Of a stretch of 64,000 nt of DNA, positions 12,398 to 25,900 are shown one piece after another. Position 1 is the stretch's first letter. Every line of letters begins with the position of its first letter. The position numbers and the translations under genes were made by a program. Location: contig NC_030680.2 in NCBI RefSeq assembly GCF_000004195.4, positions 148,872,545 to 148,936,544 on the forward strand, in the 5' to 3' direction. Origin of the DNA: Xenopus tropicalis (taxonomy: Eukaryota > Chordata > Amphibia > Anura > Pipidae). A model generated the notes under the pieces. The model made no database searches, had not been told where the DNA came from, and worked only from the letters and a program-made list of their open reading frames with translations.

Positions 12398-13527
12398 TAG
12401 ATGAGGACGGTCTCGGCATTTGATGAGACCCCGCCTGAAATCTAATTTCCTTTCTTCCCGTGTCTTCTCTTTCCGTTCTGGGTTCATTTAATGCGCAGAA
12501 TTTTCTATACATTTTCTATAAATTATTAAACACCGCAACTTTAAAATAGTGAGATTAATATTTGGCCGGTGTGCGTCCCAGCCTGAGCTCTCTCTGCGCT
12601 GAATGGAAATAGAGGAGATAATTAAATTGGCAAATTAATTTCCTTCTCTCCGCGCCGCTGGGAGACCCCCGAGTGCGACACAAATCATTTCCCGCCTCGC
12701 GCTGTTCCTTGGCCGGAAGGTTAGAAAGGAGAATTGGCTAAAGCCTACGCTCTCCCATAATGAGCCCAATGGAGAGTACAGAGGAGGCCAACTAAATTAA
12801 TTAAGGGAATGAAGGATTGCTCTGAATCAGTAAATGTACTTTCTGCTGGGGACTTGATGCAGCTGATTGGCCCATATATACGGGAACAAAACGATGGCCC
12901 AGCCAATCAGTATCTGTATACATTCCTATACATTGATCCAGTGAATCCCCTGCAGGTGTAACGGGGGGGCACCCACATCCCCCCCACTAGTTCCACCCCT
13001 GGCACGGTGGCAGTTATACTCATATAAGGATAGCCATTGGCCCGCTGCAATTACTGGACACTGGAAAAGTCCACTTCAAAAATAGGGTAAAGTTTGCCTT
13101 TAATAATAATGTAAGTAAGAGCCCTGGCACCCTGCCCGCTGGATTCTATTATTTACAGATTAAAGGCTAAGCGCAGCTTTACATTCCTCCTTGGGAAGTC
13201 TGTGGTCTGAAGCGAAAATAAGAAGAAATAAAATAGCGGTGACCCCCGCCCCCCCGTACAATAGATACCGCCACTCTCGGCAGGAATAAGGCTCCGGGGA
13301 AATCCAATCAGATAAAAGAATGCAAACAGCTCGCGCAGGGGCCACACAAAGCCAACGTGACTAAGGCCATAGGAATCTCATGATCTCACAGGTATGAGAG
13401 GGACACGGGGGCTACTGCCCCACAGCGGGGCAAGATGGCGGCACTGGGACCACATGGTGACGGCAGTGATAGAGATGGCAGAGCAAGGTGCTCAGAGTAG
13501 GACCAAGTGGGCACAGAAGGGGACATG
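12398..13527. other. intronic stretch, possible conserved non-coding element
   Basis: No exon was recognised. About 12480-12800 contains attaat and aaattaatt words amid more CpG-rich sequence and no tandem repeat, unlike its surroundings. A regulatory role is only a possibility. Confidence 0.35.
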
Positions 13528-14162
13528 TTGGGCAAGATGGAGACAGCAGGGCAAGATGGAGACAGTAGGACAAGATGGAGACAGTAGGACAAGATGGAGA
13601 CAGTAGGGCAAGATGGAGACAGTAGGGCAAGATGGAGACAGTAGGACAAGATGGAGAGAGTTGGGCAAGATGGAGACAGTAGGGCAAGATGGAGACAGTA
13701 GGGCAAGATGGGGACAGTAGGGCAAGATGGAGACAGTAGGGCAAGATGGAGACAGTAGGGCAAGATGGAGACAGTAGGACAAGATGGAGAGAGTTGGGCA
13801 AGATGGAGACAGTTGGGCAAGATGGAGACAGTAGGGCAAGATGGAGACAGTAGGGCAAGATGGGGACAGTAGGGCAAGATGGGGACAGTAGGGCAAGATG
13901 GAGACAGTAGGGCAAGATGGAGACAGTAGGACAAGATGGAGACAGTAGGGCAAGATGGGGACAGTAGGGCAAGATGGAGACAGTAGGGCAAGATGGAGAC
14001 AGTAGGGCAAGATGGGGACAGTAGGGCAAGATGGAGACAGTAGGGCAAGATGGGGACAGTAGGGCAAGATGGAGACAGTAGGGCAAGATGGAGACAGTAG
14101 GGCAAGATGGAGACAGTAGGGCAAGATGGAGACAGTAGGGCAAGATGGAGACAATCAGACAA
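13528..14162 (+). repeat. 19-bp minisatellite, array 1 (about 33 copies)
   Basis: The unit is agtagggcaagatggagac with variants gggac for gagac and gacaag for ggcaag. Because 19 is one more than a multiple of three, all three minus-strand frames encode the same stop-free 19-residue peptide, which explains three overlapping open frames of up to 258 codons. The family recurs at 35640-38921 and, inverted, at 63548-64000. Confidence 0.97.
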
Positions 14163-15117
14163 GATATTTAATTTTACCTATACACCAATACAATTAACCC
14201 TTAGAGTCTACCCCCTACATGGCTGCAATGCTGATGACCCCACACACATGTGATGGCTACACCCCCAGGATGAGAAACTCCCAGCACTCTTTGCCCTTAG
14301 GGGAAGGAACTGCTATCAGCGCAGATGGGGGGGGCTTCATAGACCTTGCCTTGTGGTGGGAGACCCAGCAGTGTCAGTGGGCCGTCCCTACACAGGGACC
14401 CTCACTCCGGGGCACTGGGGGGCCCTTAGGGCCCATACATGGGGCACTTGCACCTGTACCAGGCACATATTTCATATTTAGGCACTTTGGAATATTTCAG
14501 AGTTAATTGGACGGGTAAATATTCTGGGCTCACTGTCCTATAGCGATAGCAGCAGCCCCCCTAAGTGTGAGGGGGGGGAGGAGCGGGGAGTTCGGGCAAC
14601 CGGCCAAAGCTACGGGGGGAGGAAGAGCCTTTGTGCCGCAGTGCGGCAAGTTCCTTTGTTCATTTACTGGCTGATTCTCTGCATTGTGCTCTGTGCCGAC
14701 CCGACACGTTCCACTCACAAAAGGTGATAACAGCTAAGTATGATGTTTGGCCCCGAGTATATACTGTATATATATATATATATAAATATAACTGCAACCC
14801 CTCTGTCAGGAAACCGCGGCAATAAAAAGTCTTTCTGGGAAGTTTTGGCCAACGTTGCCTTATATTGCCAGGAATTAACCCAAAGAGGGAGTTGTAGTTC
14901 CATTCTCACTAGTAGACATGGGGGCATGAAGCAGCCAGTCCTGGGGCTCCTTTCAGCTACCACATAGTTCTGTTGTAGATGAGGTTGCAAAAATACTCCC
15001 ATCACATTCTGGGGTCGAATTATTCGCAGTGATTGGCCAGAGAATCCCAACTTAATTACCCCGAGACACAACCTGTTGCAGCAACATTGCTATTGGCTTA
15101 TTTTATCTGGATGCTCT
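14163..15117. other. intronic stretch with (TA)n
   Basis: No exon was recognised. An alternating TA tract lies at 14767-14784. The motif gggagttgtagttc at 14887-14900 also occurs at 55751 and, with one change, at 63433. Confidence 0.5.
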
Positions 15118-16788
15118 TACTGAGCTTAATTGGGTGCTTGGAATCCATTTTCTGCAATGATCATACTGGCATGTCTGGGGTTAATGTGATGCTCTGAATC
15201 CATTTTCTGCACTGATCTTACCGACATGTCTGGGGTTAATGTGATGCTCTGAATCCATTTTCTGCACTGATCTTACCGACATGTCTGGGTTTGATGTAAT
15301 GCTCTGAATCCATTTTCTGCAATGATCATACTGGCATGTCTTGGGTTAATGAGATGCTCTGAACCCATTTTATGCGCTGATCTTACTGACACGTCTGGGG
15401 TTAATGCAATGCTCTGTATTCATTTTCTGCACTGATCTTACTGACATTTCTGGGGTTAATGTGATGCTCTGTATCCATTTTTTGTGCTGATCTTACTGAC
15501 ATGTCTGGGGTTAATGAGATGCTCTGAATCCATTTTCTGCACTGATCTTACTGACATGTCTGGGTTTAATGTAATGATCTGTATCCATTTTCTGCACTGA
15601 TCATACTGGCATGTCTTGGGTTAATGAGATGCTCTGAATCCATTTTATGCGCTGATCTTACTGACATGTCTGGGGTTAATGCAATACTCTGTATTCATTT
15701 TCTGCACTGATCTTACTGACATTTCTGGGGTTAATGTGATGCTCTGTATCCATTTTTTGTGCTGATCTTACTGACACGTCTGGGGTACTTTCTGCTGCCT
15801 CTGCATTAGCATAGGGAGAGAGGGCTGCAAAGGGGTTAATGAGATGCTCTGAACCCATTTTATGCGCTGATCTTACTGACATGTCTGGGGTTAATGCAAT
15901 GCTCTGTATTCATTTTCTGCACTGATCTTACTGACATTTCTGGGGTTAATGTGATGCTCTGTATCCATTTTTTGTGCTGATCTTACTGACATGTCTGGGG
16001 TTAATGAGATGCTCTGAATCCATTTTCTGCACTGATCTTACTGACATGTCTGGGTTTAATGTAATGATCTGTATCCATTTTCTGCACTGATCATACTGGC
16101 ATGTCTTGGGTTAATGAGATGCTCTGAATCCATTTTATGCGCTGATCTTACTGACATGTCTGGGGTTAATGCAATACTCTGTATTCATTTTCTGCACTGA
16201 TCTTACTGACATTTCTGGGGTTAATGTGATGCTCTGTATCCATTTTTTGTGCTGATCTTATTGACATGTCTGGGGTTAATATGATGCTCTGTATCTGTTT
16301 TCTGCACTGATCTTACTGACACGTCTGGGGTTAATGCAATACTCTGTATTCATTTTCTGCACTGATCTTACTGACATTTCTGGGGTTAATGTGATGCTCT
16401 GTATCCATTTTTTGTGCTGATCTTACTGACATGTCTGGGGTTAATGTGATGCTCTGTATCCATTTTCTGCACTGATCTTACCAACATCTCTGGGGTTAAT
16501 GTAATGCTCTGTGTACGCTTTCTGCACTGATCTTACCGACATGTCTGGGGTTAATGTGATGCTCTGAATCCATTTTTTGCACTGATCATACTGGCATGTC
16601 TGGGGTTAATGTGATGCTCTGTATCCATTTTCTGCACTGATCTTACCGACATGTCTGGGGTTAATGTGATGCTCTGAATCCATTTTCTGCACTGATCATA
16701 CTGGCATGTCTTGGGTTAATGTTATGCTCTGTATCCATTTTCTGCGCTGATCTTATTGACATGTCTGGGGTTAATGGGATGCTCTGAA
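15118..16788 (+). repeat. 55-bp minisatellite with higher-order structure (about 30 copies)
   Basis: The unit contains tggggttaatgtgatgctct, gaatccattttctgcactga and tcttactgacatgtc, with a period of 55 bp (ttaatgtgat at 15181 and 15236). A block beginning ttaatgagatgctctgaacc at 15346 recurs at 15836, 490 bp later, with the same order of variants. About 55 bp of unrelated sequence (gtactttctgctgcctctgc onwards) interrupts the array at about 15785-15833. Confidence 0.95.
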
Positions 16789-18082
16789 TTCTGGTCTCAC
16801 ATTGGCCTTAGGCCCATACTTGTTCCAAGAAGCAGTGAGGTTGTACTGAAGGCAAAGGCCAGTCCTACTCCTTGTTAGCTATTGGATATTATACATTTGT
16901 AGGTGTTTGTGTTATTTAGTAGAAAATGTTCTGTATATAAATATAACAACATCCCTCTTCATTTTCAATTGGGTATTAATTTGCAAATCTGCCATAAGTC
17001 ATGGCGTCTCCCCGAGTGACCCCGTCGCCGGCATTTTCGGTTGGTTTGGGAAATTGCAGAATCAGCCGATACCATCGGACCGGTTTCCACAGAACAGCAC
17101 CGACGCCTCTCGGTTTCCTTTGCCCTGACCAGACCCGGGGTGTGAGAGGCAGCAGCGCGTTGGGAGGAAGTGGCGGCCTCGGGAACATTAATCTCCCCCC
17201 CCCCATCTCTTCTTACAAGAATCGCGCCGACACCACAGGAAGCCGAGTTGGTGCTGCCCATTGGTGCCACGGGGCGGGGGGGGCCCATTTATTGCACCTG
17301 GGAATCAGCTCGCTCAGCTCAGAACCACACGTTTCTGATGAACTTCTGTGGAAATTCTGTGTGGTTCTGAGTTTGTGATGTGGGTCGGGGATACCGGGCG
17401 GTTCTGTGCAGGGAGGAACCCGATTGTGTAGGAATCTTATATCGCTGTTGTTTTGGGGTGTCCTGAGGTTGCAGACTGGGAGTCACGGCAACCAATCAAA
17501 CTGTTGCTTTTATTGTTCTACCTGCAGCTGGCTGAAAGTAGCCGATTGCTGATTGGTTGCTATGGGTTACAAAGTTGCCCGGTGCAAATAAATCAGCCCC
17601 AGTGTGTAGTTACCCTCCCTACCCACTCAACAGGCAAGTCGGTAAATATCTCAGTAACGGTGGCTGCTGGCCCTAATAATTACACCAATTAATTAGCACT
17701 CTCTCCCTCTCGTTAACCTAATAAAGCAATAAATTCTTCCCTATCCGCATTGAGCTGCCGTATGCAGCAGTCTGTAGAGCATCCAGGTGTGTATATCTGG
17801 CTTTATGGAGAATGGATGGTGGGCCCCCGGGTCCCCCAGTCTGAGTTTGATAGTGTCCCTGCCATAAAGCGAAACCAGACTGCTGTTTTCATGGCAAACA
17901 GGAAGAGTCACATGAGCACTCCGCCCCCTATCATGGCAATAAAGGAAATGTAAGGAGAAGCAGCCCCCGGGGGCCATTGTGCCGGAATCCAGGGATTATC
18001 CCTCTCTCCGGGACAATCTCCTGTGCGGGGGCCGCGCGTCTCTGACCGCAAATCTCTGTTTAAAGTCAACTTGACAGCTTGC
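16789..18082. other. intronic stretch with a CpG-rich island-like segment
   Basis: No splice-bounded exon was recognised. About 17000-17290 has many CpG dinucleotides and a 125-codon open frame on the + strand, a TG/CG-rich pattern that differs from the rest of the intron. About 17480-17610 contains gattggttgctatgggttac, a word common in Xenopus repeats. Confidence 0.45.
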
Positions 18083-18420
18083 AACTGTCAGCTTCCCGCC
18101 CAGTGACTGTCAGCTTCCCGCCCAGATCCAGTGACTGTCAGCTTCCCGCCCAGGCCCAGTGACTGTCAGCTTCCCACCCAGGCCCAGTGACTGTCAGCTT
18201 CCCACCCAGGCCCAGTGACTGTCAGCTTCCCGTCCAGACCCAGTGACTGTCAGCTTCGTGCCCAGACCCAGTTACTGTCAGCTTTGCACCCAGACCCAGT
18301 GACTGTCAGCTTCGCACCCAGGCCCAGTGACTGTCAGCTTCCCGCCCAGACCCAGTGACTGTAAGCTTCCCGCCCAGACCCAGTGACTGTAAGCTTCCCG
18401 CCCAGGCCAGTGACTGTCAG
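18083..18420 (+). repeat. 28-bp minisatellite (about 12 copies)
   Basis: The unit is gactgtcagcttcccgccca followed by ggcccagt, with a 28-bp period (18133 and 18161). Variants are cgtccag, cgtgcccag and tgtaagc. Confidence 0.95.
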
Positions 18421-18710
18421 GAGAGAAAAAGTCCCGTAATGATACCCCCCCCCACTGTAACAGACTGTAGAATTAATAGTTATATCATTATAAAGCACCA
18501 ACATATGCCACAGCGCTGTACAATATAAGGGTGCATACACTGAGCATTTAGACAAGTAAAAGGGGCCCTGTCCAAAAGACCTTGCAATCTAAATAGCGAT
18601 ATTATCTGAATATTAACCTCATGGCAGCACTGAGCCCAATATGGACCTGTGGCATTGCTGTATCTGAGGGCTACAGACGGGTGGGCAGTGCCCAAATAGG
18701 TACCACGGGT

Positions 18711-18882
18711 CAGTGTTGGACTTGGCCACCGGGACACCTGGAAAAAAAAAACTGGGTTCAGGCCTTCATGGGCCCCTCCGACCCGGGCTGCTGAGAGGGG
18801 AGTGGTGTGAGCTTGGGTGCTGGGGAGAGCCCTTCATCAGACTCTCAGTGGGCCCCAGACACCCCCGCCCGATCCAGCACTG
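18711..18882. mobile_element. short inverted-repeat element with CAGTG-type ends
   Basis: The left end cagtgttggacttggccacc and the inverse of the right end (cagtgctggatcgggcggg) pair imperfectly. Similar starts occur at about 49903 (cagtgtcggactgggaccc) and 58427 (cagtgcaggactgggcc), suggesting one MITE family. No clear target duplication was found. Confidence 0.55.
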
Positions 18883-19479
18883 GATCAATGTAAGGAGCGC
18901 TGGGGAGCGGCCATACTGATTTACCTCCCATTGCACCAATACTAATACATGGCTTGTGTCTCAGCAATGGATACAAAGTGTTAGGCCTGGGGTAACTAGA
19001 ACCCCCCCATTCATGTTTAGAAAGCAGACCCACTGGGCCCCCCCAAGCAGTGTCTGGGGCTGCTGACCCGGGTGTCTCGCACCATTCTTGGCTGCGGATC
19101 AGAAGCTGAATTCCGGGATGCGGGAATATGATTAGGGGGGGCTTTTGGGAAGCGCTGAGAGGGGAGCTGTGAAGTCACCAATCTGTCTGCTGAGGTTGCG
19201 TGAGATCCCCAGACGCTCTCGGCACAGGCAGCCCCCGGGGGGGTATGAGACAGCGCAGGTCTGTCTGATGGGAGAGCGAATCCTCACACGTTCAGGGATC
19301 AGGTACAGCGGGTTCTGCCCGGCTCCGTCTCTGCAGATCTGAGGAACCGGGGGGGGGGGGGGGGGGGCAGCACAAGGAAATGTTCCAATATTCCAATAAA
19401 TAAGGGCTTTTGCCCCTTCTGCCCCCCCTCCCCTGTGACTGCAACCAAGGACGTGACCAATAAAGATCACTTAGACTCT

Positions 19480-19803
19480 TAAGCTGGCCATACACGTGGC
19501 GACCATCGGTCGCACGAAACATCGTCAGATCCGCCACACACCATTCAGGGCTGAATCGGCAGGTAAGGAGAAACAATAGGATTTCTACCTCCTTCTGCCG
19601 ATTCAGATCTGAAGGGAGATTTTGCTCAGGAGCCTTCTATGGCGCCCAATCAAAATTTTCAAACTGGTCCGATCGGCGAGTCGTCCGATATCAGCAGCTT
19701 CCTGCGATATGGGTCGCCTTGCCGACATACCATACACACACCGAATATCGTACGAAACGAGGTTTCGTACGATATTATCGGTGCGTGTATGGCCACCTTT
19801 AGT
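19480..19803. mobile_element. TTAA-type MITE, GGCCATACAC termini, copy 1
   Basis: The left end ttaagctggccatacacgtg and the right end gcgtgtatggccacctttag are inverse of each other. The internal sequence holds further palindromes, such as atcgtacgaaac with gtttcgtacgat at about 19746-19773. Related copies lie at about 57368-57602 and 57697-58033. Confidence 0.75.
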
Positions 19804-19848
19804 GCCAGGTACAGTAATCCTTACCAGCCAATCAGGGGGCAGCATTTA

Positions 19849-19920
19849 ATACATAGTTACATAGGGTTGAAAAAAGACCAGAGTCTATCAAGTTCAACCC
19901 TTCCAAGTAAACCCAGCACA
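19849..19920 (+). mobile_element. left half of a dispersed frog repeat flanking the 30/34-bp array
   Basis: The words acatagggttgaaaaaagac and tcaagttcaaccc followed by aacccagca are characteristic of a very abundant dispersed repeat in Xenopus. The right half of the same element appears on the far side of the array at 28703-28790. Confidence 0.65.
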
Positions 19921-22900
19921 CACAGACATCCACTGACCTATCTATCCACTCACATACAGACCCACACTGACCTATCCACTCACATACAGACCCATACTGA
20001 CCTATCCACTCACATACAGACCCATACTGACCTATCCACTCACATACAGACCCACACTGACCTATCTATCCACTCACATACAGACCCACACTGACCTATC
20101 CACTCACATACAGACCCACACTGACCTATCCACTCACATACAGACCCACACTGACCTATCTATCCACTCACATACAGACCCACACTGACCTATCCACTCA
20201 CATACAGACCCATACTGACCTATCCACTCACATACAGACCCACACTGACCTATCTATCCACTCACATACAGACCCATACTGACCTATCCACTCACATACA
20301 GACCCATACTGACCTATCTATCCACTCACATACAGACCCATACTGACCTATCCACTCACATACAGACCCATACTGACCTATCTATCCACTCACATACAGA
20401 CCCACACTGACCTATCCACTCACATACAGACCCACACTGACCTATCCACTCACATACAGACCCACACTGACCTATCTATCAACTCACATACAGACCCAAA
20501 CTGACCTATCTATCCACTCACATACAGACCCACACTGACCTATCTATCCACTCACATACAGACCCACACTGACCTATCCACTCACATACAGACCCATACT
20601 GACCTATCCACTCACATACAGACCCACACTGACCTATCTATCCACTCACATACAGACCCACACTGACCTATCCACTCACATACAGACCCACACTGACCTA
20701 TCCACTCACATACAGACCCACACTGACCTATCTATCCACTCACATACAGACCCACACTGACCTATCCACTCACATACAGACCCATACTGACCTATCCACT
20801 CACATACAGACCCATACTGACCTATCTATCCACTCACATACAGACCCATACTGACCTATCCACTCACATACAGACCCATACTGACCTATCTATCCACTCA
20901 CATACAGACCCACACTGACCTATCTATCCACTCACATACAGACCCACACTGACCTATCCACTCACATACAGACCCATACTGACCTATCCACTCACATACA
21001 GACCCATACTGACCTATCTATCCACTCACATACAGACCCACACTGACCTATCCACTCACATACAGACCCATACTGACCTATCTATCAACTCACATACAGA
21101 CCCACACTGACCTATCCACTCACATACAGACCCATACTGACCTATCCACTCACATACAGACCCAAACTGACCTATCTATCCACTCACATACAGACCCACA
21201 CTGACCTATCCACTCACATACAGACCCATACTGACCTATCTATCAACTCACATACAGACCCAAACTGACCTATCTATCCACTCACATACAGACCCACACT
21301 GACCTATCCACTCACATACAGACCCATACTGACCTATCTATCCACTCACATACAGACCCATACTGACCTATCCACTCACATACAGACCCACACTGACCTA
21401 TCTATCCACTCACATACAGACCCACACTGACCTATCCACTCACATACAGACCCACACTGACCTATCTATCAACTCACATACAGACCCAAACTGACCTATC
21501 TATCCACTCACATACAGACCCACACTGACCTATCTATCCACTCACATACAGACCCATACTGACCTATCCACTCACATACAGACCCACACTGACCTATCTA
21601 TCCACTCACATACAGACTCATACTGACCTATCCACTCACATACAGACCCACACTGACCTATCCACTCACATACAGACTCATACTGACCTATCCACTCACA
21701 TACAGACCCACACTGACCTATCCACTCACATACAGACCCACACTGACCTATCCACTCACATACAGACCCACACTGACCTATCCACTCACATACAGACCCA
21801 TACTGACCTATCCACTCACATACAGACCCATACTGACCTATCTATCCACTCACATACAGACCCACACTGACCTATCCACTCACATACAGACCCATACTGA
21901 CCTATCCACTCACATACAGACCCACACTGACCTATCTATCCACTCACATACAGACCCATACTGACCTATCTATCCACTCACATACAGACCCATACTGACC
22001 TATCTATCCACTCACATACAGACCCATACTGACCTATCTATCCACTCACATACAGACCCATACTGACCTATCTATCCACTCACATACAGACCCACACTGA
22101 CCTATCTATACACTCACATACAGACCCACACTGACCTATCCACTCACATACAGACCCATACTGACCTATCTATCCACTCACATACAGACCCACACTGACC
22201 TATCCACTCACATACAGACCCATACTGACCTATCTATCAACTCACATACAGACCCAAACTGACCTATCTATCCACTCACATACAGACCCACACTGACCTA
22301 TCCACTCACATACAGACCCACACTGACCTATCCACTCACATACAGACCCCACACTGACCTATCCACTCACATACAGACCCACACTGACCTATCTATCCAC
22401 TCACATACAGACCCACACTGACCTATCTATCCACTCACATACAGACCCACACTGACCTATCTATCCACTCACATACAGACCCACACTGACCTATCTATCC
22501 ACTCACATACAGACACACACTGACCTATCCACTCACATACAGACCCACACTGACCTATTATCCACTCACATACAGACCCATACTGACCTTATCCACTCAC
22601 ATACAGACCCACACTGACCTATCTATCCACTCACATACAGACCCATACTGACCTATCTATCCACTCACATACAGACCCACACTGACCTATCTATCCACTC
22701 ACATACAGACCCATACTGACCTATCCACTCACATACAGACCCATACTGACCTATCCACTCACATACAGACCCACACTGACCTATCCACTCACATACAGAC
22801 CCATACTGACCTATCCACTCACATACAGACCCACACTGACCTATCCACTCAATACAGACCCACTGACCTATTCCACTCACATACAGACCCATACTGACCT

Positions 22901-25900
22901 ATCCACTCACATACAGACCCACACTGACCTATCCACTCACATTCAGACCCACAACTGACCTATCCACTCACATACAGACCCACACTGACCTATCCACTCA
23001 CATACAGACCCACACTGACCTATCCACTCACATACAGACCCACACTGACCTATCTATCCACTCACATACAGACCCATACTGACCTATCCACTCACATACA
23101 GACCCACACTGACCTATCCACTCACATACAGACCCACACTGACCTATCCACTCACATACAGACCCACACTGACCTATCCACTCACATACAGACCCACACT
23201 GACCTATCCACTCACATACAGACCCACACTGACCTATCCACTCACATACAGACCCACACTGACCTATCCACTCACATACAGACCCATACTGACCTATCTA
23301 TCCACTCACATACAACATATGACCTATCCGCTCACATACAGACCCACACTGACCTATCTATCCACTCACATACAGACCCACACTGACCTATCCACTCACA
23401 TACAGACCCACACTGACCTATCCACTCACATACAGACCCACACTGACCTATCTATCCACTCACATACAGACCCATACTGACCTATCTATCCACTCACATA
23501 CAGACCCACACTGACCTATCCACTCACATACAGACCCAACTGACCTACTCCACTCACATACAGACCCACAACTGACGCTATCTATCCACTCACATAACAG
23601 ACCCATACTGACCTATCCACTCACATACAGACCCACACTGACCTATCCACTCACATACAGACCCATACTGACCTATCCACTCACATACAGACCCATACTG
23701 ACCTATCCACTCACATACAGACCCACACTGACCTATCCACTCACATACAGACCCACACTGACCTATCTATCCACTCACATACAGACCCACACTGACCTAT
23801 CTATCCACTCACATACAGACCCATACTGACCTATCCACTCACATACAGACCCACACTGACCTATCCGCTCACATACAGACCCACACTGACCTATCTATCC
23901 ACTCACATACAGACCCATACTGACCTATCCACTCAACATACAGACCCACACTGACCTATCTATCCACTCACATACAGACCCATACTGACCTATCTATCCA
24001 CTCACATACAGACCCATACTGACTATCCACTCACATACAGACCCACACTGACCTATCCACTCACATACAGACCCACACTGACCTATCCACTCACATACAG
24101 ACCCACACTGACCTATCTATCCACTCACATACAGACCCATACTGACCTATCTATCCACTCACATACAGACCCATACTGACCTATCCACTCACATACAGAC
24201 CCACACTGACCTATCTATCCACTCACATACAGACCCATACTGACCTATCTATCCACTCACATACAGACCCACACTGACCTATCTATCCACTCACATACAG
24301 ACCCATACTGACCTATCTATACACTCACATACAGACCCACACTGACCTATCTATACACTCACATACAGACCCACACTGACCTATCTATCCACTCACATAC
24401 AGACCCACACTGACCTATCCACTCACATACAGACCCACACTGACCTATCCACTCACATACAGACCCACACTGACCTATCTATCCACTCACATACAGACCC
24501 ACACTGACCTATCTATCCACTCACATACAGACCCACTGTCCTATCCACTCACATACAGACCCACACTGACCTATCCACTCACATACAGACCCACACTGAC
24601 CTATCCACTCACATACAGACCCACACTGACCTATCCACTCACATACAGACCCACACTGACCTATCCACTCACATACAGACCCACACTGAGCTATCTATCC
24701 ACTCACATACAGACCCATACTGACCTATCCACTCACATACAGACCCACACTGACCTATCCACTCACATACAGACCCACACTGACCTATCCACTCACATAC
24801 AGACCCACACTGACCTATCCACTCACATACAGACCCACACTGACCTATCCACTCACATACAGACCCACACTGACCTATCCACTCACATACAGACCCATAC
24901 TGACCTATCTATCCACTCACATACAGACCCACACTGACCTATCTATCCACTCACATACAGACCCATACTGACCTATCCACTCACATACAGACCCACACTG
25001 AACCTATCTATCCACTCACATACAGACCCACACTGACCTATCCACTCACATACAGACCCACACTGACCTATCCACTCACATACAGACCCACACTGACCTA
25101 TCCACTCACATACAGACCCACACTGACCTATCCACTCACATACAGACCCACACTGACCTATCCACTCACATACAGACCCACACTGACCTATCTATCCACT
25201 CACATACAGACCCATACTGACCTATCTATCCACTCACATACAGACCCATACTGACCTATCTATCCACTCACATACAGACCCACACTGACCTATCCACTCA
25301 CATACAGACCCACACTGACCTATCCACTCACATACAGACCCACACTGACCTATCCACTCACATACAGACCCACACTGACCTATCTATCCACTCACATACA
25401 GACCCACACTGACCTATCTATACACTCACATACAGACCCACACTGACCTATCTATCCACTCACATACAGACCCACACTGACCTATCCACTCACATACAGA
25501 CCCACACTGACCTATCCACTCACATACAGACCCACACTGACCTATCCACTCACATACAGACCCATACTGACCTATCCACTCACATACAGACCCACACTGA
25601 CCTATCCACTCACATACAGACCCACACTGACCTATCCACTCATATACAGACCCACACTGACCTATCCACTCACATACAGACCCACACTGACCTATCTATC
25701 CACTCACATACAGACCCACACTGACCTATCTATCCACTCACATACAGACCCACACTGACCTATCCACTCACATACAGACCCACACTGACCTATCCACTCA
25801 CATACAGACCCACACTGACCTATCCACTCACATACAGACCCACACTGACCTATCCACTCACATACAGACCCATACTGACCTATCTATCCACTCACATACA

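Larger units (their letters stand above)
18421..19848. other. intronic stretch with several dispersed elements
   Basis: No exon was recognised. About 18483-18600 (caccaacatatgccacagcg onwards to gaccttgcaatctaaat) resembles a common vertebrate/frog dispersed repeat tail. A 19-nt G-run lies at 19349-19367. Confidence 0.45.

Noticed and set aside
13386..14162. Minus-strand open frames of 220-258 codons
   Set aside because: Same 19-bp repeat artefact as above.
17001..17378. 125-codon + strand open frame
   Set aside because: Probably a by-product of high GC/CpG content; no recognised similarity and no supporting splice sites.
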